Positions 35,508 to 45,868 of a stretch of DNA of 64,000 nt are shown in pieces. A program made the translations under genes and the position numbers. This DNA is from Cellulomonas carbonis (GTDB taxonomy: Bacteria > Actinomycetota > Actinomycetes > Actinomycetales > Cellulomonadaceae). Under the pieces are notes generated by a model that had not been told where the DNA came from, made no database searches, and worked only from the letters and a program-made list of their open reading frames with translations. Location of the stretch: NCBI RefSeq assembly GCF_014636275.1, contig NZ_BMEB01000003.1, positions 434,001 through 498,000 on the forward strand, read 5' to 3'. The stretch's first letter is position 1, and each line of letters starts with the position of its first letter.

Positions 35508-35990
35508 GTGGCCGACACCACCGTCGACTTCGAGGGCGACGAGACGCCCACCAGCTACACCTCCGAGACCGCTGCGCCGACCGGCCGCGGGCAGAGCCTG
35601 ACCGCCCCCGGTCAGGCGCTCGGCCGCCGCAAGGAGGCCGTGGCCCGGGTGCGTCTCGTCCCGGGGACGGGTCAGTGGAAGATCAACGGGCGCACGCTCG
35701 AGGACTACTTCCCGAACAAGGTGCACCAGCAGCTCGTCAACAGCCCGCTGAAGCTCGTCGACGTCGAGGGCCGCTTCGACGTCATCGCGCGCATCGTCGG
35801 CGGCGGCGTGACCGGCCAGGCCGGCGCGCTGCGCCTGGGCATCGCCCGTGCCCTCAACGAGATCGACGCCGAGCACAACCGCCCGGCGCTCAAGAAGGCC
35901 GGCTTCCTGACCCGCGACGCCCGCGTCGTCGAGCGCAAGAAGGCCGGTCTCAAGAAGGCCCGCAAGGCCCCGCAGTACTCGAAGCGCTGA
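35508..35990 (+). CDS. rpsI: 30S ribosomal protein S9
   Basis: Its C-terminal tail touches P-site tRNA; 160 aa. Core from [24 protein letters not shown] to the tail [12 protein letters not shown], ending in the invariant Lys-Arg. The first 40 residues are an acidic, Thr/Ser-rich extension common in actinobacteria. GTG start; a 15-bp terminator follows. Confidence 0.98.
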   Translation: MADTTVDFEGDETPTSYTSETAAPTGRGQSLTAPGQALGRRKEAVARVRLVPGTGQWKINGRTLEDYFPNKVHQQLVNSPLKLVDVEGRFDVIARIVGGGVTGQAGALRLGIARALNEIDAEHNRPALKKAGFLTRDARVVERKKAGLKKARKAPQYSKR

Positions 35991-36006
35991 TCCCAGCCGC
36001 GCTTCC

Positions 36007-36040
36007 CGACGGCCCCGATGGAACACCATCGGGGCCGTCG
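36007..36040 (+). terminator. Terminator after rpsI
   Basis: A perfect 15-bp stem, CGACGGCCCCGATGG (36007-36021) with 36026-36040, and loop AACA. Confidence 0.85.
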
Positions 36041-36113
36041 GTGCGTCAGGGGCCGGTCGGCTCCGCGGCACGGTCCCGCTGTGGGACAGTTCGAACGGAC
36101 GAGGAGGTACCAC

Positions 36114-37463
36114 ATGGGTCGGTTGTTCGGCACGGACGGGGTCCGGGGCCTGGCGAACCGCGACGTCACCGCGGAGCTCGCGCTCGACCTGTCGGTCGCA
36201 GCCGCGCACGTGCTCGGCGCATCCGGCGCGTTCGAGGGGCACCGACCGCGTGCCGTCGTCGGCCGCGACCCGCGAGCGTCCGGTGAGTTCCTCTCCGCGG
36301 CGGTCGCCGCCGGCCTGGCGAGCGCGGGCGTCGACGTCGTCAACGTCGGCGTGCTGCCCACGCCTGCGGTCGCCTACCTCACGGGTGCGCTCGGGATGGA
36401 CCTCGGGGTGATGCTCTCCGCGTCGCACAACCCGATGCCGGACAACGGGATCAAGTTCTTCGCGCGCGGCGGGCACAAGCTCGACGACGAGATCGAGGAC
36501 ACCATCGAGCAGCGCATGCGCGAGCCGTGGGACCGTCCGACGGGCGCCGCGGTCGGCCGCATCACGAGCGACGTCGGCCTCGCGGGGGACCGCTACGTCG
36601 AGCACCTCGTCTCGACGCTGCCCGCCCGGCTCGAGGGGCTGCGGATCGTCGTCGACTGCGCGAACGGCGCGGCGAGCGACGTCGGTCCGGCGGCGCTGCG
36701 CGCGGCGGGCGCCGATGTGGTCGTCATCAACGCGTCGCCCGACGGCCGGAACATCAACGAGAAGTGCGGCTCGACGCACCCCGAGCAGCTCCAGGCCGCC
36801 GTCGTGGCGGCCGAGGCGGACCTCGGGGTCGCGTTCGACGGCGACGCGGACCGCTGCCTCGCCGTCGACGCGCGCGGCACGCTGGTCGACGGCGACCAGA
36901 TCATGGGCGTCCTCGCGGTCGCGCTTAAGGAGCGCGGTCGCCTGCACGAGGACACGCTCGTCACGACCGTGATGAGCAACCTCGGCCTGCAGCTCGCGAT
37001 GGACGCGGCCGGGGTGCGCACCGTGCAGACCGCGGTGGGCGACCGGTACGTGCTCGAGGCGATGCGCGCCCACGGGTTCAGCCTGGGTGGCGAGCAGTCG
37101 GGCCACCTCATCCTCGCCGACCACGGGACGACCGGTGACGGCACGCTCACGGCGCTGCAGCTCGCGTCGCGCGTCGCCGAGACCGGTCGCTCGCTCGAGG
37201 ACCTGGCGTCGGGCGTCGCCCGGTTGCCGCAGGTCCTCGTGAACGTCAAGGGCGTGGACCGCAGCCGCGCGGCCGACGACGACGGCGTGCTCGCGGCGGT
37301 CGCGGAGGCCGAGGCGCAGCTCGGTCAGACGGGCCGCGTCCTGCTGCGGCCGTCCGGCACCGAGCCGGTCGTCCGTGTCATGGTCGAGGCCGCGCGCCAG
37401 GAGCACGCCGACGAGGTGGCCCACCGGCTCGCGGACGTGGTCCGCGAGCGGCTCGCCCTGTGA
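36114..37463 (+). CDS. glmM: Phosphoglucosamine mutase
   Basis: Converts glucosamine-6-phosphate to glucosamine-1-phosphate for UDP-GlcNAc and the cell wall; 449 aa. The phosphoserine is S104 in [12 protein letters not shown]. Mg loop DGDADR, sugar loop GGEQSGH, phosphate-binding [15 protein letters not shown] with GAGGAGG 6 nt upstream. Overlaps def by 4 nt (GTGA). glmS, the preceding enzyme in the pathway, lies 2.6 kb downstream. Confidence 0.97.
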   Translation: MGRLFGTDGVRGLANRDVTAELALDLSVAAAHVLGASGAFEGHRPRAVVGRDPRASGEFLSAAVAAGLASAGVDVVNVGVLPTPAVAYLTGALGMDLGVMLSASHNPMPDNGIKFFARGGHKLDDEIEDTIEQRMREPWDRPTGAAVGRITSDVGLAGDRYVEHLVSTLPARLEGLRIVVDCANGAASDVGPAALRAAGADVVVINASPDGRNINEKCGSTHPEQLQAAVVAAEADLGVAFDGDADRCLAVDARGTLVDGDQIMGVLAVALKERGRLHEDTLVTTVMSNLGLQLAMDAAGVRTVQTAVGDRYVLEAMRAHGFSLGGEQSGHLILADHGTTGDGTLTALQLASRVAETGRSLEDLASGVARLPQVLVNVKGVDRSRAADDDGVLAAVAEAEAQLGQTGRVLLRPSGTEPVVRVMVEAARQEHADEVAHRLADVVRERLAL

Positions 37464-38092
37464 CGTCGGCGAGCGTCGTCCGGGACGCCGTCGAGGCGCT
37501 CCTCGCGGGGCCGCAGCCCATGCCGATCGTCCAGGCGGGCGACCCGGTCCTGCGCGCGGTCGCCGAGCCGTACGACGGTCAGCTCGACGACGGCCTCCTC
37601 GCGGAGCTCCTCGTCGCGATGCGCGCCACGATGCACGCCGCCCCCGGTGTGGGGCTCGCCGCGCCGCAGGTCGGCCTCGGCCTCGCGATCGCGGTCGTCG
37701 AGGACCAGTGGCCGCTCGACGACGAGACCGCGCTCGCACGCGAGCGCACGCCCGTCCCGTTCCGGGTCCTCGTCAACCCGTCGTACGAGGCAGTCGGCGA
37801 CGAGCGCGTCGGGCACTACGAGGGCTGCCTCAGCGTGGACGGCTGGCAGGCCGTCCGGTCGCGCTGGCGGTCCGTGCGGCTCCGCTGCCTCGACGAGCGC
37901 GGCGCGGAGGTCGACGAGGTGCTGCACGGCTGGCCCGCGCGGATCGTCCAGCACGAGACGGACCACCTCCTCGGCCGGCTCTACGTCGACCACGCCGAGA
38001 TGCGCTCGCTCGTCGCGCCGACGAACGCCCTGCGGTGGACAGACCCGACCCCGCACCGCGCCGCCCAGGCGCTCGGGTTCGACCTGCCCTGA
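37460..38092 (+). CDS. def: Peptide deformylase
   Basis: Removes the formyl group from nascent polypeptides, 210 aa. The three family motifs are intact: GVGLAAPQ (63-70), EGCLS (121-125, metal ligand C123) and QHETDHL (164-170, ligands H165 and H169, catalytic E166). GTG start overlapping the glmM stop. Actinobacteria often have several deformylases. Confidence 0.96.
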   Translation: MTSASVVRDAVEALLAGPQPMPIVQAGDPVLRAVAEPYDGQLDDGLLAELLVAMRATMHAAPGVGLAAPQVGLGLAIAVVEDQWPLDDETALARERTPVPFRVLVNPSYEAVGDERVGHYEGCLSVDGWQAVRSRWRSVRLRCLDERGAEVDEVLHGWPARIVQHETDHLLGRLYVDHAEMRSLVAPTNALRWTDPTPHRAAQALGFDLP

Positions 38093-38240
38093 GCCGTCCG
38101 GCGGCTGCCGGTGCGAGCCGGCTGCACCCGGTCCCGGGACGCCGTCCCGGTCCGCCCCGCCTCCCGCCGGGGTCCGACGGGCGGCCGGTCGATCTCATCC
38201 CGACGGCGGACGACGCACGCGACGCGTGTCGCGCATGATC

Positions 38241-38272
38241 GAGCCGGCTCGGGGTCGACCCCGGGCCGGCTC
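38241..38272 (+). terminator. Terminator between def and the DedA gene
   Basis: GAGCCGGC (38241-38248) with 38265-38272, extended inward by CGGGG/CCCCG to about 14-15 bp with tetraloop TCGA. It ends glmM-def; nothing else is evident in 38093-38240. Confidence 0.75.
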
Positions 38273-38374
38273 AGGGTCCGCTCAGGGAGGAAACCCATTC
38301 CGCCCCGCGGGCGCCGCGGCCTACCGTGGTCACGTCGCCGTCCGGCGGCTGCCACGCGACCGGAGGGGTGCCAC

Positions 38375-39091
38375 GTGGAGGAGCTCGCCGCGGCGATCAT
38401 CGAGTGGATGGTCGCGCTCGCCGCCTCCCCCTGGGTGTTCGTGGCGCTGTACGTGTTCGCCACGATCGACGGGTTCTTCCCGCCGATCCCCAGCGAGTCG
38501 GTCGTCATCGCGCTCGCCGCGCTCTCGGTCTCGACCGGGGCCCCGAGCTTCTGGTGGCTCGGTGCGGTCGCCGCCGCCGGCGCCTTCACGGGTGACCTCA
38601 TCGCGTACCACATCGGGCGGCGCATCCCGGTGCACGAGCTGCGCATCTTCCGCGGGCGACGGGGCAAGGAGGCTCTCGCGTGGGCCGAGCGCGCGCTCGC
38701 GAACCGCGGCGCGGCCTTCATCATCGCGGCACGCTACGTCCCGGTCGGCCGGGTCGCCGTCAACATGACCGCAGGTGCGGTCGGCTTCTCGCGCCCGCGC
38801 TTCGTGCTGCTCGCGGGCATCGCCGCGGTCACCTGGTCGATCTACTCGGTGCTCCTCGGCATCGGCGCCGGCGTCTGGTTCAAGGACCACCCCGCGCTCG
38901 CCGTCGCCGTCGGCGTGGTCGTGGGTGTGCTGCTCGGCCTCGTGATCGACCCGGTCGTCAAGCGGGCGGTGCACCTGTGGGGCCGCCGGGGGCGACGCGT
39001 CGACGCCGCCGCACGCGGAGGCGCCTCCGTCGTGAGCGTGACCGACCTCCCGGCCGAGCGGTCGCCCGTGCCGGCCGAGCCCGCCGCGTGA
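38375..39091 (+). CDS. DedA family membrane protein
   Basis: 238 aa with several hydrophobic helices. DedA marks: FATIDGFFPPIPSESVVIALAAL near the N-terminus and the GGxxG-like region FTGDLIAYHIGRRI, then AARYVPVGRVAVNMTAGAVG (the conserved Arg-containing F.RF.P.R motif variant), then FVLLAGIAAVTWSIYSVLLGIGAGVWF. DedA proteins are now linked to undecaprenyl-phosphate and phospholipid flipping. The GTG at 38375 has GGAGGGG 6 nt upstream. Its stop is 6 nt from the convergent end of coaA. Confidence 0.9.
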   Translation: MEELAAAIIEWMVALAASPWVFVALYVFATIDGFFPPIPSESVVIALAALSVSTGAPSFWWLGAVAAAGAFTGDLIAYHIGRRIPVHELRIFRGRRGKEALAWAERALANRGAAFIIAARYVPVGRVAVNMTAGAVGFSRPRFVLLAGIAAVTWSIYSVLLGIGAGVWFKDHPALAVAVGVVVGVLLGLVIDPVVKRAVHLWGRRGRRVDAAARGGASVVSVTDLPAERSPVPAEPAA

Positions 39092-39097
39092 CGTCCG

Positions 39098-40045
39098 TCA
39101 GAGCTTGCGCAGGCGGACGCGCTCGACGGCGTGGTCCCGCCCCTTGCGGAGCACCAGGGTCGCGCGTCCTCTCGTCGGCAGGATGTTCTGCTCGAGGTTC
39201 GGCGCGTTGATCGCGTCCCAGATCCGCTCGGCACGCAGGACCGCCTCGTCGTCGGTCAGCGACGCGTACCGGTGGAAGTACGACGCCGGGTCGGCGAAGG
39301 CCGTCCTGCGCAGCGACAGGAACCGGTCGACGTACCACTGCCGCACGTCCTTGGTCCGGGCGTCGACGTAGATCGAGAAGTCGAAGAAGTCGCTCACCGC
39401 GAGGCTGGACTCGCCCACGCCGGTCGTCCGGGCGGGCTGGAGGACGTTGAGGCCCTCGACGATCAGCACGTCGGGGCTGCGCACGACGACGTGCTCACCG
39501 GGGACGATGTCGTAGGAGAGGTGCGAGTACACCGGTGCACGGACCTCGGAGCGGCCCGCCTTGATCGCGGACACGAAGCGCAGGAGCGCGCGCCGGTCGT
39601 AGGACTCGGGGAAGCCCTTGCGCTCCATGAGCCCGCGACGCTCGAGCTCGGCGTTGGGCAGCAGGAAGCCGTCGGTCGTGACGAGCTCGACGCGGGGCGT
39701 CTCGGGCCAGCGCGCCATGAGCTCGCGCAGCACGCGCGCGGTCGTCGACTTGCCGACGGCGACCGAGCCGGCGACGCCGATGACGTACGGGGTCCGCGCC
39801 GCGCCCTCGCGCAGGAACGTCGACGACGCCGAGTGCAGCCGACCGGTCGCCTCGACGTACAGGGCGAGCAGCCGCGACAGGGGTCGGTACACCGCGTCGA
39901 CCTCGGCCAGGTCGATGGGGTCGCCGAGGCCGCGCAGGCGTGTGACGTCCGCGTCGGTCAGCGGCAGGGGGGTCGAGGACGAGAGCCTGCTCCACGCCGC
40001 CCGGTCGAGGTCGACGTAGGGCGTCGTCGGTGCGAGGTCGAGCAT
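39098..40045 (-). CDS. coaA: Type I pantothenate kinase
   Basis: First step of coenzyme A synthesis, 315 aa. P-loop GSVAVGKS at 93-100; then [36 protein letters not shown], and VEGLNVLQP, all standard for bacterial CoaA. The ATG at 40045 is 6 nt from a -10 box (leaderless). Divergent from glmS with 62 nt between the start codons. Confidence 0.97.
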   Translation of the reverse strand: MLDLAPTTPYVDLDRAAWSRLSSSTPLPLTDADVTRLRGLGDPIDLAEVDAVYRPLSRLLALYVEATGRLHSASSTFLREGAARTPYVIGVAGSVAVGKSTTARVLRELMARWPETPRVELVTTDGFLLPNAELERRGLMERKGFPESYDRRALLRFVSAIKAGRSEVRAPVYSHLSYDIVPGEHVVVRSPDVLIVEGLNVLQPARTTGVGESSLAVSDFFDFSIYVDARTKDVRQWYVDRFLSLRRTAFADPASYFHRYASLTDDEAVLRAERIWDAINAPNLEQNILPTRGRATLVLRKGRDHAVERVRLRKL

Positions 40046-40051
40046 GCGAGC

Positions 40052-40057
40052 AGTCTG
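40052..40057 (-). promoter_or_regulatory. -10 box of coaA
   Basis: Minus-strand CAGACT, 6 nt before ATG. Leaderless; shares the short divergent region with glmS. Confidence 0.45.
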
Positions 40058-40094
40058 CCGGATCGCGCCGCCGTGGCCGCGCGGGGTGCGGCAC

Positions 40095-40100
40095 TACACT
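40095..40100 (+). promoter_or_regulatory. -10 box of glmS
   Basis: TACACT, then CGCCGCC (7 nt), then the ATG of glmS. Leaderless; there is no room for a glmS ribozyme leader of the Firmicutes type. Confidence 0.55.
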
Positions 40101-40107
40101 CGCCGCC

Positions 40108-41973
40108 ATGTGTGGAATCGTCGGGTACGTCGGTGCCCAGGAGGTGAGCGGTCGTCCGCTCGAGGTCGTCATGGGTGGTCTCGCCCGGCTCGAGTACCGC
40201 GGGTACGACTCCGCGGGCGTCGCGCTCGTGACCCCAGGGCAGGACGAGCTCGCGTGGGCCAAGAAGGCCGGCAAGCTCGCCAACCTCGCGGCCGAGCTCG
40301 ACGAGCGGCCCCTGCCGCCCGCGACCGCCGCGATCGGGCACACGCGTTGGGCCACGCACGGCGCACCGAACGACGTGAACGCGCACCCGCACCTGTCGCA
40401 GGACCGGTCGCTGGCGGTCATCCACAACGGCATCGTCGAGAACTTCGCCCAGCTGCGGGCAGAGCTGGTCGCGGACGGGGTCGAGATGACCTCCGAGACC
40501 GACACCGAGGTCGTCGCGCACCTCGTGGCGCGGCGCTACCACGAGACGAAGGACCTCACCGAGGCGGTGCGCACCGTCGCGCAGCGCCTGCACGGGACGT
40601 TCACGGTCCTCGCCGTGCACGCCGACCAGCCCGACACGGTCGTCGGTGCACGGCACGACTCGCCGCTCGTCGTCGGCCTCGGCGAGGGCGAGAACTACCT
40701 CGGGTCCGACGTCGCGGCCTTCATCGCGCACACCAAGGAGGCGATGGAGCTCGGCCAGGACCAGGTCGTGACGATCACGCCGGACTCGGTCGAGGTCGTC
40801 GGGTTCGACGGCGAGCGCGCCGAGCCCAAGCGGTACACGGTCGACTGGGACGCGTCGGCTGCGGAGAAGGGCGGCTTCCGCTCCTTCATGGACAAGGAGA
40901 TCCACGACCAGCCGCACGCGGTCGCGGACACGCTGCTGGGCCGGACGGACGACAAGGGCCGCCTCGTCCTCGACGAGATCCACGTCGACGAGGCCGTCCT
41001 GCGCCAGGTCGACAAGATCATCGTCGTCGCGTGCGGCACGGCGGCGTACGCCGGCCAGGTCGCCAAGTACGCGATCGAGCACTGGTGCCGCATCCCGGTC
41101 GAGGTCGAGCTCGCGCACGAGTTCCGCTACCGCGACCCGATCGTCGACCGCCGCACGCTCGTCGTCGCGGTCTCGCAGTCGGGCGAGACGATGGACACGC
41201 TCATGGCCGTCCGCCACGCGCGCGAGCAGGGCGCGACGGTGCTCGCGATCGTCAACACGCACGGCTCGACGATCCCGCGCGAGTCGGACGCGGTGCTCTA
41301 CACGCACGCGGGTCCCGAGGTCGCGGTCGCGTCGACCAAGGCCTTCCTCGCGCAGATCACCGCGGCGTACCTCCTCGGCCTGTACCTGGCGCAGCTGCGC
41401 GGGACGAAGTTCCCCGACGAGATCGCCGAGGTCCTCACCGAGCTGCGCGCGATCCCCGCCAAGATCCAGACGGTGCTCGACGGCGCGGACCGCGTCCGGC
41501 AGATCGCGCACTGGATGGCGGACACGTCGTCGGTGCTGTTCCTCGGCCGGCACGTCGGCTACCCCGTCGCGATGGAGGGCGCGCTCAAGCTCAAGGAGCT
41601 CGCCTACATCCACGCCGAGGGCTTCGCGGCCGGCGAGCTCAAGCACGGGCCGATCGCGCTCATCGAGCCCGGGCAGCCGGTCTTCGTCGTCGTGCCGTCG
41701 CCGCGCGGCCGGGACTCGTTGCACAGCAAGGTCATCTCCAACATCCAGGAGATCCGCGCCCGCGGTGCCCGCACGCTCGTCATCGCGGAGGAGGGCGACG
41801 AGGCGGTCACACCGTTCGCCGACGAGACGTTCTACGTCCCGCAGACGCCCGTTCTGCTCGCGCCGCTCGTCAGCGTCGTGCCCCTCCAGCTGTTCGCGAT
41901 GGAGCTCGCCACGGCCAAGGGCCTCGACGTCGACCAGCCGCGCAACCTCGCCAAGTCCGTCACCGTCGAGTGA
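40108..41973 (+). CDS. glmS: Glutamine--fructose-6-phosphate aminotransferase (isomerizing)
   Basis: Makes glucosamine-6-phosphate, the entry step to amino sugars; 621 aa. The catalytic Cys follows Met1 (MCGIVGYVG) in the N-terminal glutaminase domain; then HTRWATHG and [15 protein letters not shown] [13 protein letters not shown]. Two SIS isomerase domains follow with [19 protein letters not shown], and [11 protein letters not shown]. The C-terminus LAKSVTVE is conserved. Confidence 0.97.
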   Translation: MCGIVGYVGAQEVSGRPLEVVMGGLARLEYRGYDSAGVALVTPGQDELAWAKKAGKLANLAAELDERPLPPATAAIGHTRWATHGAPNDVNAHPHLSQDRSLAVIHNGIVENFAQLRAELVADGVEMTSETDTEVVAHLVARRYHETKDLTEAVRTVAQRLHGTFTVLAVHADQPDTVVGARHDSPLVVGLGEGENYLGSDVAAFIAHTKEAMELGQDQVVTITPDSVEVVGFDGERAEPKRYTVDWDASAAEKGGFRSFMDKEIHDQPHAVADTLLGRTDDKGRLVLDEIHVDEAVLRQVDKIIVVACGTAAYAGQVAKYAIEHWCRIPVEVELAHEFRYRDPIVDRRTLVVAVSQSGETMDTLMAVRHAREQGATVLAIVNTHGSTIPRESDAVLYTHAGPEVAVASTKAFLAQITAAYLLGLYLAQLRGTKFPDEIAEVLTELRAIPAKIQTVLDGADRVRQIAHWMADTSSVLFLGRHVGYPVAMEGALKLKELAYIHAEGFAAGELKHGPIALIEPGQPVFVVVPSPRGRDSLHSKVISNIQEIRARGARTLVIAEEGDEAVTPFADETFYVPQTPVLLAPLVSVVPLQLFAMELATAKGLDVDQPRNLAKSVTVE

Positions 41974-42010
41974 CCGCGGGCCCGGGCGCGGCGACGAGCG
42001 AGGGCGTGCG

Positions 42011-42370
42011 GTGATCGTCGGGGTCGGGATCGACGTCGTCGACATCGCACGGTTCCTCGCGACCCTCGAGCGCACGCCCGGGCTCGTCGAGCGGCTCTTC
42101 ACGCCGGAGGAGCGCGACATGCCGCCGACGTCGCTCGCGGCGCGGTTCGCGGCCAAGGAGGCGATCGCGAAGGCGCTCGGCGCCCCCGCCGGGATGTCGT
42201 GGCAGGACGCCACCGTCCGCCGCATCAGCGGGTCGGCGCCCGAGGTCGAGCTCGTCGGGACGGTCGCCGCGCGCGCCGCCGAGCTCGGCATCGACCGCTG
42301 GCACGTGTCGATCTCGCACGACGCGGGCATCGCGTCGGCGGTCGCGATCGCGGAGCGCGACCCGGCCTGA
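42011..42370 (+). CDS. acpS: Holo-[acyl-carrier-protein] synthase
   Basis: Transfers phosphopantetheine from CoA to acyl carrier protein, 119 aa, normal for AcpS. Metal-binding D8 in [12 protein letters not shown] and E50 in [13 protein letters not shown]; the later [16 protein letters not shown] is also conserved. GTG start 37 nt after glmS with GAGCGAGGG upstream; it is usually next to nnr, which here is two genes on. Confidence 0.95.
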   Translation: MIVGVGIDVVDIARFLATLERTPGLVERLFTPEERDMPPTSLAARFAAKEAIAKALGAPAGMSWQDATVRRISGSAPEVELVGTVAARAAELGIDRWHVSISHDAGIASAVAIAERDPA

Positions 42371-42435
42371 CGGTCGCAGCCGTGGAGCGGGACCCGGTCC
42401 GCCGGTCGGCGGCCAGGCAGGGCACTGCGGGACGA

Positions 42436-42472
42436 CGACGGGGCGGGGTGCGCATCGCACCCCGCCCCGTCG
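42436..42472 (+). terminator. Bidirectional terminator between acpS and the LLM gene
   Basis: A perfect 17-bp stem (42436-42452 with 42456-42472), loop CAT. It serves both converging genes. Confidence 0.85.
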
Positions 42473-42482
42473 CGCTCGCGGC

Positions 42483-43472
42483 TCAGCCCATCAGCGCGGG
42501 CGCGACCTCACGCTCGAAGAGCTCGATGCCCGACCGGTCGTACGCCGCCTCGGCGAAGTACGTGATCGCGTACGTCATCCCGAGCCCGCGGAGCTCGGTG
42601 AGCTTCTCGACGAGCTGCTCGGGCGTGCCGACGAGCGGACCGTTGCGCAGGCCCTGGACCGTCTCCTCGGCCTTGGCCGGCACCGTGCGCCCGAAGTGGT
42701 CCTCGTACCAGCGGAACCGCTCCTCGACCTCGGCGGCGTCGCGGCCGATGACGACGTTGTAGTTGGCGGACCGGACGATCGCGTCGAAGTCCCGCCCGAG
42801 GTCGCTGCAGTGCCCCCGCAGGACCTCGGACTTGTGGGCGAAGCCCTCCGGGCTGCCGTCGAAGTTCGTGTACTGCGCGTACTTGGCCGCGATGCGCAGC
42901 GTCTTCTTCTCGCCGCCGCCCGCGATCCAGAAGGGGATCCCGCCGGGCTGGGCCGGCAGCGGGAACACGCGCGCACCGTCGACCTGGTAGTACGTGCCGT
43001 CGAGCGTCGCGTAGCCGGTCTCCCAGGCCTGGCGCATGATCTCGACGCCCTCCTCGAGCGCGGCGATGCGCTCGCCGGCACGCGGGAAGCCGTACCCGTA
43101 CGCGCGCCACTCGTGCTCGTACCAGCCGGCCCCGATGCCCATCTCGACGCGCCCGCCGCTGATGAGGTCCGTCGTCGCGGCGACCTTCGCGAGGTACGCG
43201 GGGTTGCGGTAGGCCATGCACGTGCACATCTGGCCGAGGCGGACGCGCGAGGTGGACGCGGCGTAGGCGGCCATGAGGGTCCACGCCTCGTGCGTGGCGT
43301 CCTCGGTGGGCTCGGGGACGGTGTGGAAGTGGTCGTACACCCAGATGGACTCCCACACGTCGCCGCCGTCGGCGTGCTGTGCGAGGCCGTTCATGGTGGC
43401 CCAGTGCTGGGAGGGGTCGATGCCGGCGAGGTCCATCCGCCAGCCCTGCGGGATGAAGAGTCCGAAGCGCAT
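42483..43472 (-). CDS. LLM-class F420-dependent oxidoreductase
   Basis: TIM-barrel luciferase-like enzyme, 329 aa: MRFGLFIPQGW, WVYDHFHT, LGQMCTCMAYRNPAYLAK, SGGRVEMGIGAGWYEHEWRAYG and PFWIAGGGEKKTL. This pattern is typical of actinobacterial coenzyme F420-dependent oxidoreductases; the substrate cannot be deduced. The ATG at 43472 is 7 nt from a -10 box, and the much longer open frame upstream is spurious. Divergent from nnr. Confidence 0.88.
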   Translation of the reverse strand: MRFGLFIPQGWRMDLAGIDPSQHWATMNGLAQHADGGDVWESIWVYDHFHTVPEPTEDATHEAWTLMAAYAASTSRVRLGQMCTCMAYRNPAYLAKVAATTDLISGGRVEMGIGAGWYEHEWRAYGYGFPRAGERIAALEEGVEIMRQAWETGYATLDGTYYQVDGARVFPLPAQPGGIPFWIAGGGEKKTLRIAAKYAQYTNFDGSPEGFAHKSEVLRGHCSDLGRDFDAIVRSANYNVVIGRDAAEVEERFRWYEDHFGRTVPAKAEETVQGLRNGPLVGTPEQLVEKLTELRGLGMTYAITYFAEAAYDRSGIELFEREVAPALMG

Positions 43473-43479
43473 GGGCCTC

Positions 43480-43485
43480 AACCTA
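43480..43485 (-). promoter_or_regulatory. -10 box of the LLM gene
   Basis: Minus-strand TAGGTT, 7 nt before ATG 43472. Leaderless. Confidence 0.5.
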
Positions 43486-43521
43486 ACCGCCTCCCGGGCG
43501 GCGTGCCGGGCACGGTCACGG

Positions 43522-43527
43522 CAGGAT
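43522..43527 (+). promoter_or_regulatory. -10 box of nnr
   Basis: CAGGAT, then GGGAGC, then the GTG at 43534. Matches only the A and final T of the -10 consensus, but the spacing is that of the other leaderless genes. Confidence 0.35.
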
Positions 43528-43533
43528 GGGAGC

Positions 43534-45171
43534 GTGATCATGGCCCACGCCGCACGCGACGTCCGCGCCGCCGAGGAGCCCCTGCTCGCGCAGGAGCGCG
43601 CCTTCTCCGGCGGCCTCATGGACCGGGCGGCGACGGCGCTCGCGGGGACGGTCCGCCGACGCCTCGTCGTGCGTCGCGGCCGCGTGGTCGGCAGCACCGT
43701 CGTCGCGCTCGTGGGTCCCGGCAACAACGGCGGCGACGCGCTGCACGCGCTCGCGCACCTCGCCGGGCGGGGCGTGCGCTGCGTCGCGGTCCTCACCTCG
43801 GCGGAGGTCCACGGCGGCGGCCTGGCTGCGCTCACCGACCGCGGGGCGACGGTGCTCGCCCTCGTCGACGGCGCCCCGGGACGGCGGGTGTGGGTCGGTG
43901 ACGCGCTGGCGGAGGCGGTCGCGGCGGACGTGGTCCTCGACGGGCTGCTCGGGATCGGCGCGCGCGGACCGCTGCGCGAGCCCGCCGCCGAGCTCGTGCG
44001 GCTGCTGGGCGAGCTGCTCGACCGGGAGCTCGCGGGGACGGGTAAGCGGGCCGACGCGCTGCTCCCCGAGGTGGTCGCGGTCGACGTCCCGTCGGGCATC
44101 GGGGTGGACGACGGGACGGTCCCCGGTCCCGTGCTGCGCGCCGACCGCACCGTCACGTTCGGGACGGCCAAGCCGGGGCTGCTGCTGCCGCCGGCCGCGG
44201 CCCTGGCGGGTGAGCTCGAGCTCGTCGACCTCGGGCTCGCGGCGACCCTCGCCGCCGACGCGGCGGTGCGTCGGCTCGTCGCCGACGACGTACCGGGCCT
44301 GTGGCCCGTGCCCGGGCGCACGGCGCACAAGTACACCCGCGGCGTCGTCGGCGTCGTGGCGGGCACCTCGACGTACCCCGGTGCGGCGGTGCTCACGGTC
44401 GCGGGGGCGCAGGGCGCCGGCTGCGGCATGGTCCGGTACGTCGGTCCGGACCGGGTGCGCGACGCCGTCCTCGCGGCGCACCCCGAGGTCGTCACGGGTG
44501 GGGACACCGACGTGCGCGTGCAGGCGTGGGTCCTCGGGCCGGGCCTCGACCCCGCCGACGAGGAGCAGGCGGCGCGTGCCCGGAGCGTGCTCGAGCGGCT
44601 CGGTGCGGCCGGCCGGCCCGAGGGTCGCGTGCCCGTCGTCGTCGACGCGGGTGCGCTCGCGCTCCTGCCGGACCGGGTCCCGCCGCGCGTCGTCCTCACA
44701 CCGCACGCGGGCGAGCTCGCGCGCCTCCTCTCGTCGCGCGGCACGGAGGTGTCGCGCGACGACGTCGACGCTGAGCCCCTGCGGCACGCGCGCGCCGCGC
44801 ACGAGGCGACGGGGGCGACGGTGCTGCTCAAGGGCGCCGTGACGGTCGTCGTCGGACCTGGCGGGACCTGGTCGCAGGCGGACGCCCCCGCCTGGCTCGC
44901 GACGGCGGGTGCGGGTGACGTGCTCGCGGGCGTGCTGGGTGCGGTGCTCGCCGGCCGGGCGGGCGCGCGAGGCGGGCCGGGTGGCCGCGCGGGCGGCGAC
45001 CCGGCGCGCGCGGACGACGAGGTCGCCGTGTCGGCGGCGCTCGCGGCCCTCGTGCACGGGCGGGCCGCGCACCGTGCGTGCCCGGGCGGGCCCGTCACCG
45101 CGGGCGACGTCGCGCGCGCTCTCCCGGGGACGATCGCGGACCTGCTCGCCGGCGGTGGGCGTGCGCGCTGA
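43534..45171 (+). CDS. nnr: Bifunctional NAD(P)HX epimerase/dehydratase
   Basis: Repairs hydrated NAD(P)H, 545 aa. The N-terminal YjeF-type epimerase domain has VALVGPGNNGGDALHALAHL and VVAVDVPSGIGVDDG. The C-terminal ADP/ATP-dependent dehydratase domain has HKYTRGVVGVVAGTSTYPGAAVL, VLTPHAGELARLL, TVLLKGAVTVV and ATAGAGDVLAGVLGA. GTG 43534 is placed by the -10 spacing; ATG 43540 is possible. Residues 470-495 form a Gly/Ala/Arg-rich insertion. The next gene overlaps by 11 nt. Confidence 0.94.
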   Translation: MIMAHAARDVRAAEEPLLAQERAFSGGLMDRAATALAGTVRRRLVVRRGRVVGSTVVALVGPGNNGGDALHALAHLAGRGVRCVAVLTSAEVHGGGLAALTDRGATVLALVDGAPGRRVWVGDALAEAVAADVVLDGLLGIGARGPLREPAAELVRLLGELLDRELAGTGKRADALLPEVVAVDVPSGIGVDDGTVPGPVLRADRTVTFGTAKPGLLLPPAAALAGELELVDLGLAATLAADAAVRRLVADDVPGLWPVPGRTAHKYTRGVVGVVAGTSTYPGAAVLTVAGAQGAGCGMVRYVGPDRVRDAVLAAHPEVVTGGDTDVRVQAWVLGPGLDPADEEQAARARSVLERLGAAGRPEGRVPVVVDAGALALLPDRVPPRVVLTPHAGELARLLSSRGTEVSRDDVDAEPLRHARAAHEATGATVLLKGAVTVVVGPGGTWSQADAPAWLATAGAGDVLAGVLGAVLAGRAGARGGPGGRAGGDPARADDEVAVSAALAALVHGRAAHRACPGGPVTAGDVARALPGTIADLLAGGGRAR

Positions 45172-45868
45172 CGAGGCGACGGCGGCGCCCGTGAACACGA
45201 GCGTGCCGGCTGCCGCCGGGGTGACCGTCCTCGACGCCGACGCGGCGGTGCGCCGGGTGGTCGCGTCGGCGGAGTGGCTCCCGGCGGACGATCGGGTGGT
45301 GCTGGGCATCGCCGGGCCGCCGGGTGCGGGTAAGTCGACGCTCGCCGAGCGCGTCGTGGACGAGGCGCGTGCGGCCGGGGTCGCGTCCGTGCTCGTGCCG
45401 ATGGACGGCTTCCACCTCGTCCAGTCCGAGCTCGAGCGGCTGGGCCGCGCGGACCGCAAGGGCGCACCGGACACGTTCGACGCCCCGGCCTTCGTCGCGG
45501 CGCTGCGGCGCGTGCGCGAGCAGCGTCCGGGCACGCCGACGGTCCACCTCCCGCTGTTCGACCGCGCGATCGAGGAGCCCGTCGCGGGCGCGGTGCCGGT
45601 CGAGCCGGAGGACCGGCTCGTCGTCGTCGAGGGCAACTACCTGCTGCACGACGACGGGCCGGGGGCGGACGTGCGGGGGCTGCTCGACGAGAGCTGGTAC
45701 CTGGACCTGACCGACGACGTGCGGGTCGCCCGCCTCGTCGCGCGACACGTCGCGTTCGGCAAGGATCCGGCCGCCACGCGGGACTGGGTGCTCCGCTCGG
45801 ACGAGCGCGACGCGCGGCTCGTCGCCGCCGGACGGGGCCGCGCGGACGTCGTCGTGCGGCTCGGCTGA
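45161..45868 (+). CDS. Nucleoside/nucleotide kinase family protein
   Basis: P-loop kinase of the phosphoribulokinase/uridine kinase group, about 235 aa: VVLGIAGPPGAGKSTLAERVV, then VPMDGFHLVQSELERLGRADRKGAPDTFD, then LPLFDRAIEEPVAG, VVVEGNYLL and ARHVAFGKDPAATRDWVLRSDE. Such proteins are annotated as fructose, uridine or pantothenate-like kinases; the true substrate is unclear. Start is uncertain: GTG 45161 is used, with 45155 and 45191 possible. It overlaps nnr. Confidence 0.85.
   Translation: MRADEATAAPVNTSVPAAAGVTVLDADAAVRRVVASAEWLPADDRVVLGIAGPPGAGKSTLAERVVDEARAAGVASVLVPMDGFHLVQSELERLGRADRKGAPDTFDAPAFVAALRRVREQRPGTPTVHLPLFDRAIEEPVAGAVPVEPEDRLVVVEGNYLLHDDGPGADVRGLLDESWYLDLTDDVRVARLVARHVAFGKDPAATRDWVLRSDERDARLVAAGRGRADVVVRLG

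Noticed and set aside
40058..40107. A glmS ribozyme or amino-sugar riboswitch before glmS.
   Set aside because: Only about 50 nt separate it from the coaA promoter and the message appears leaderless.
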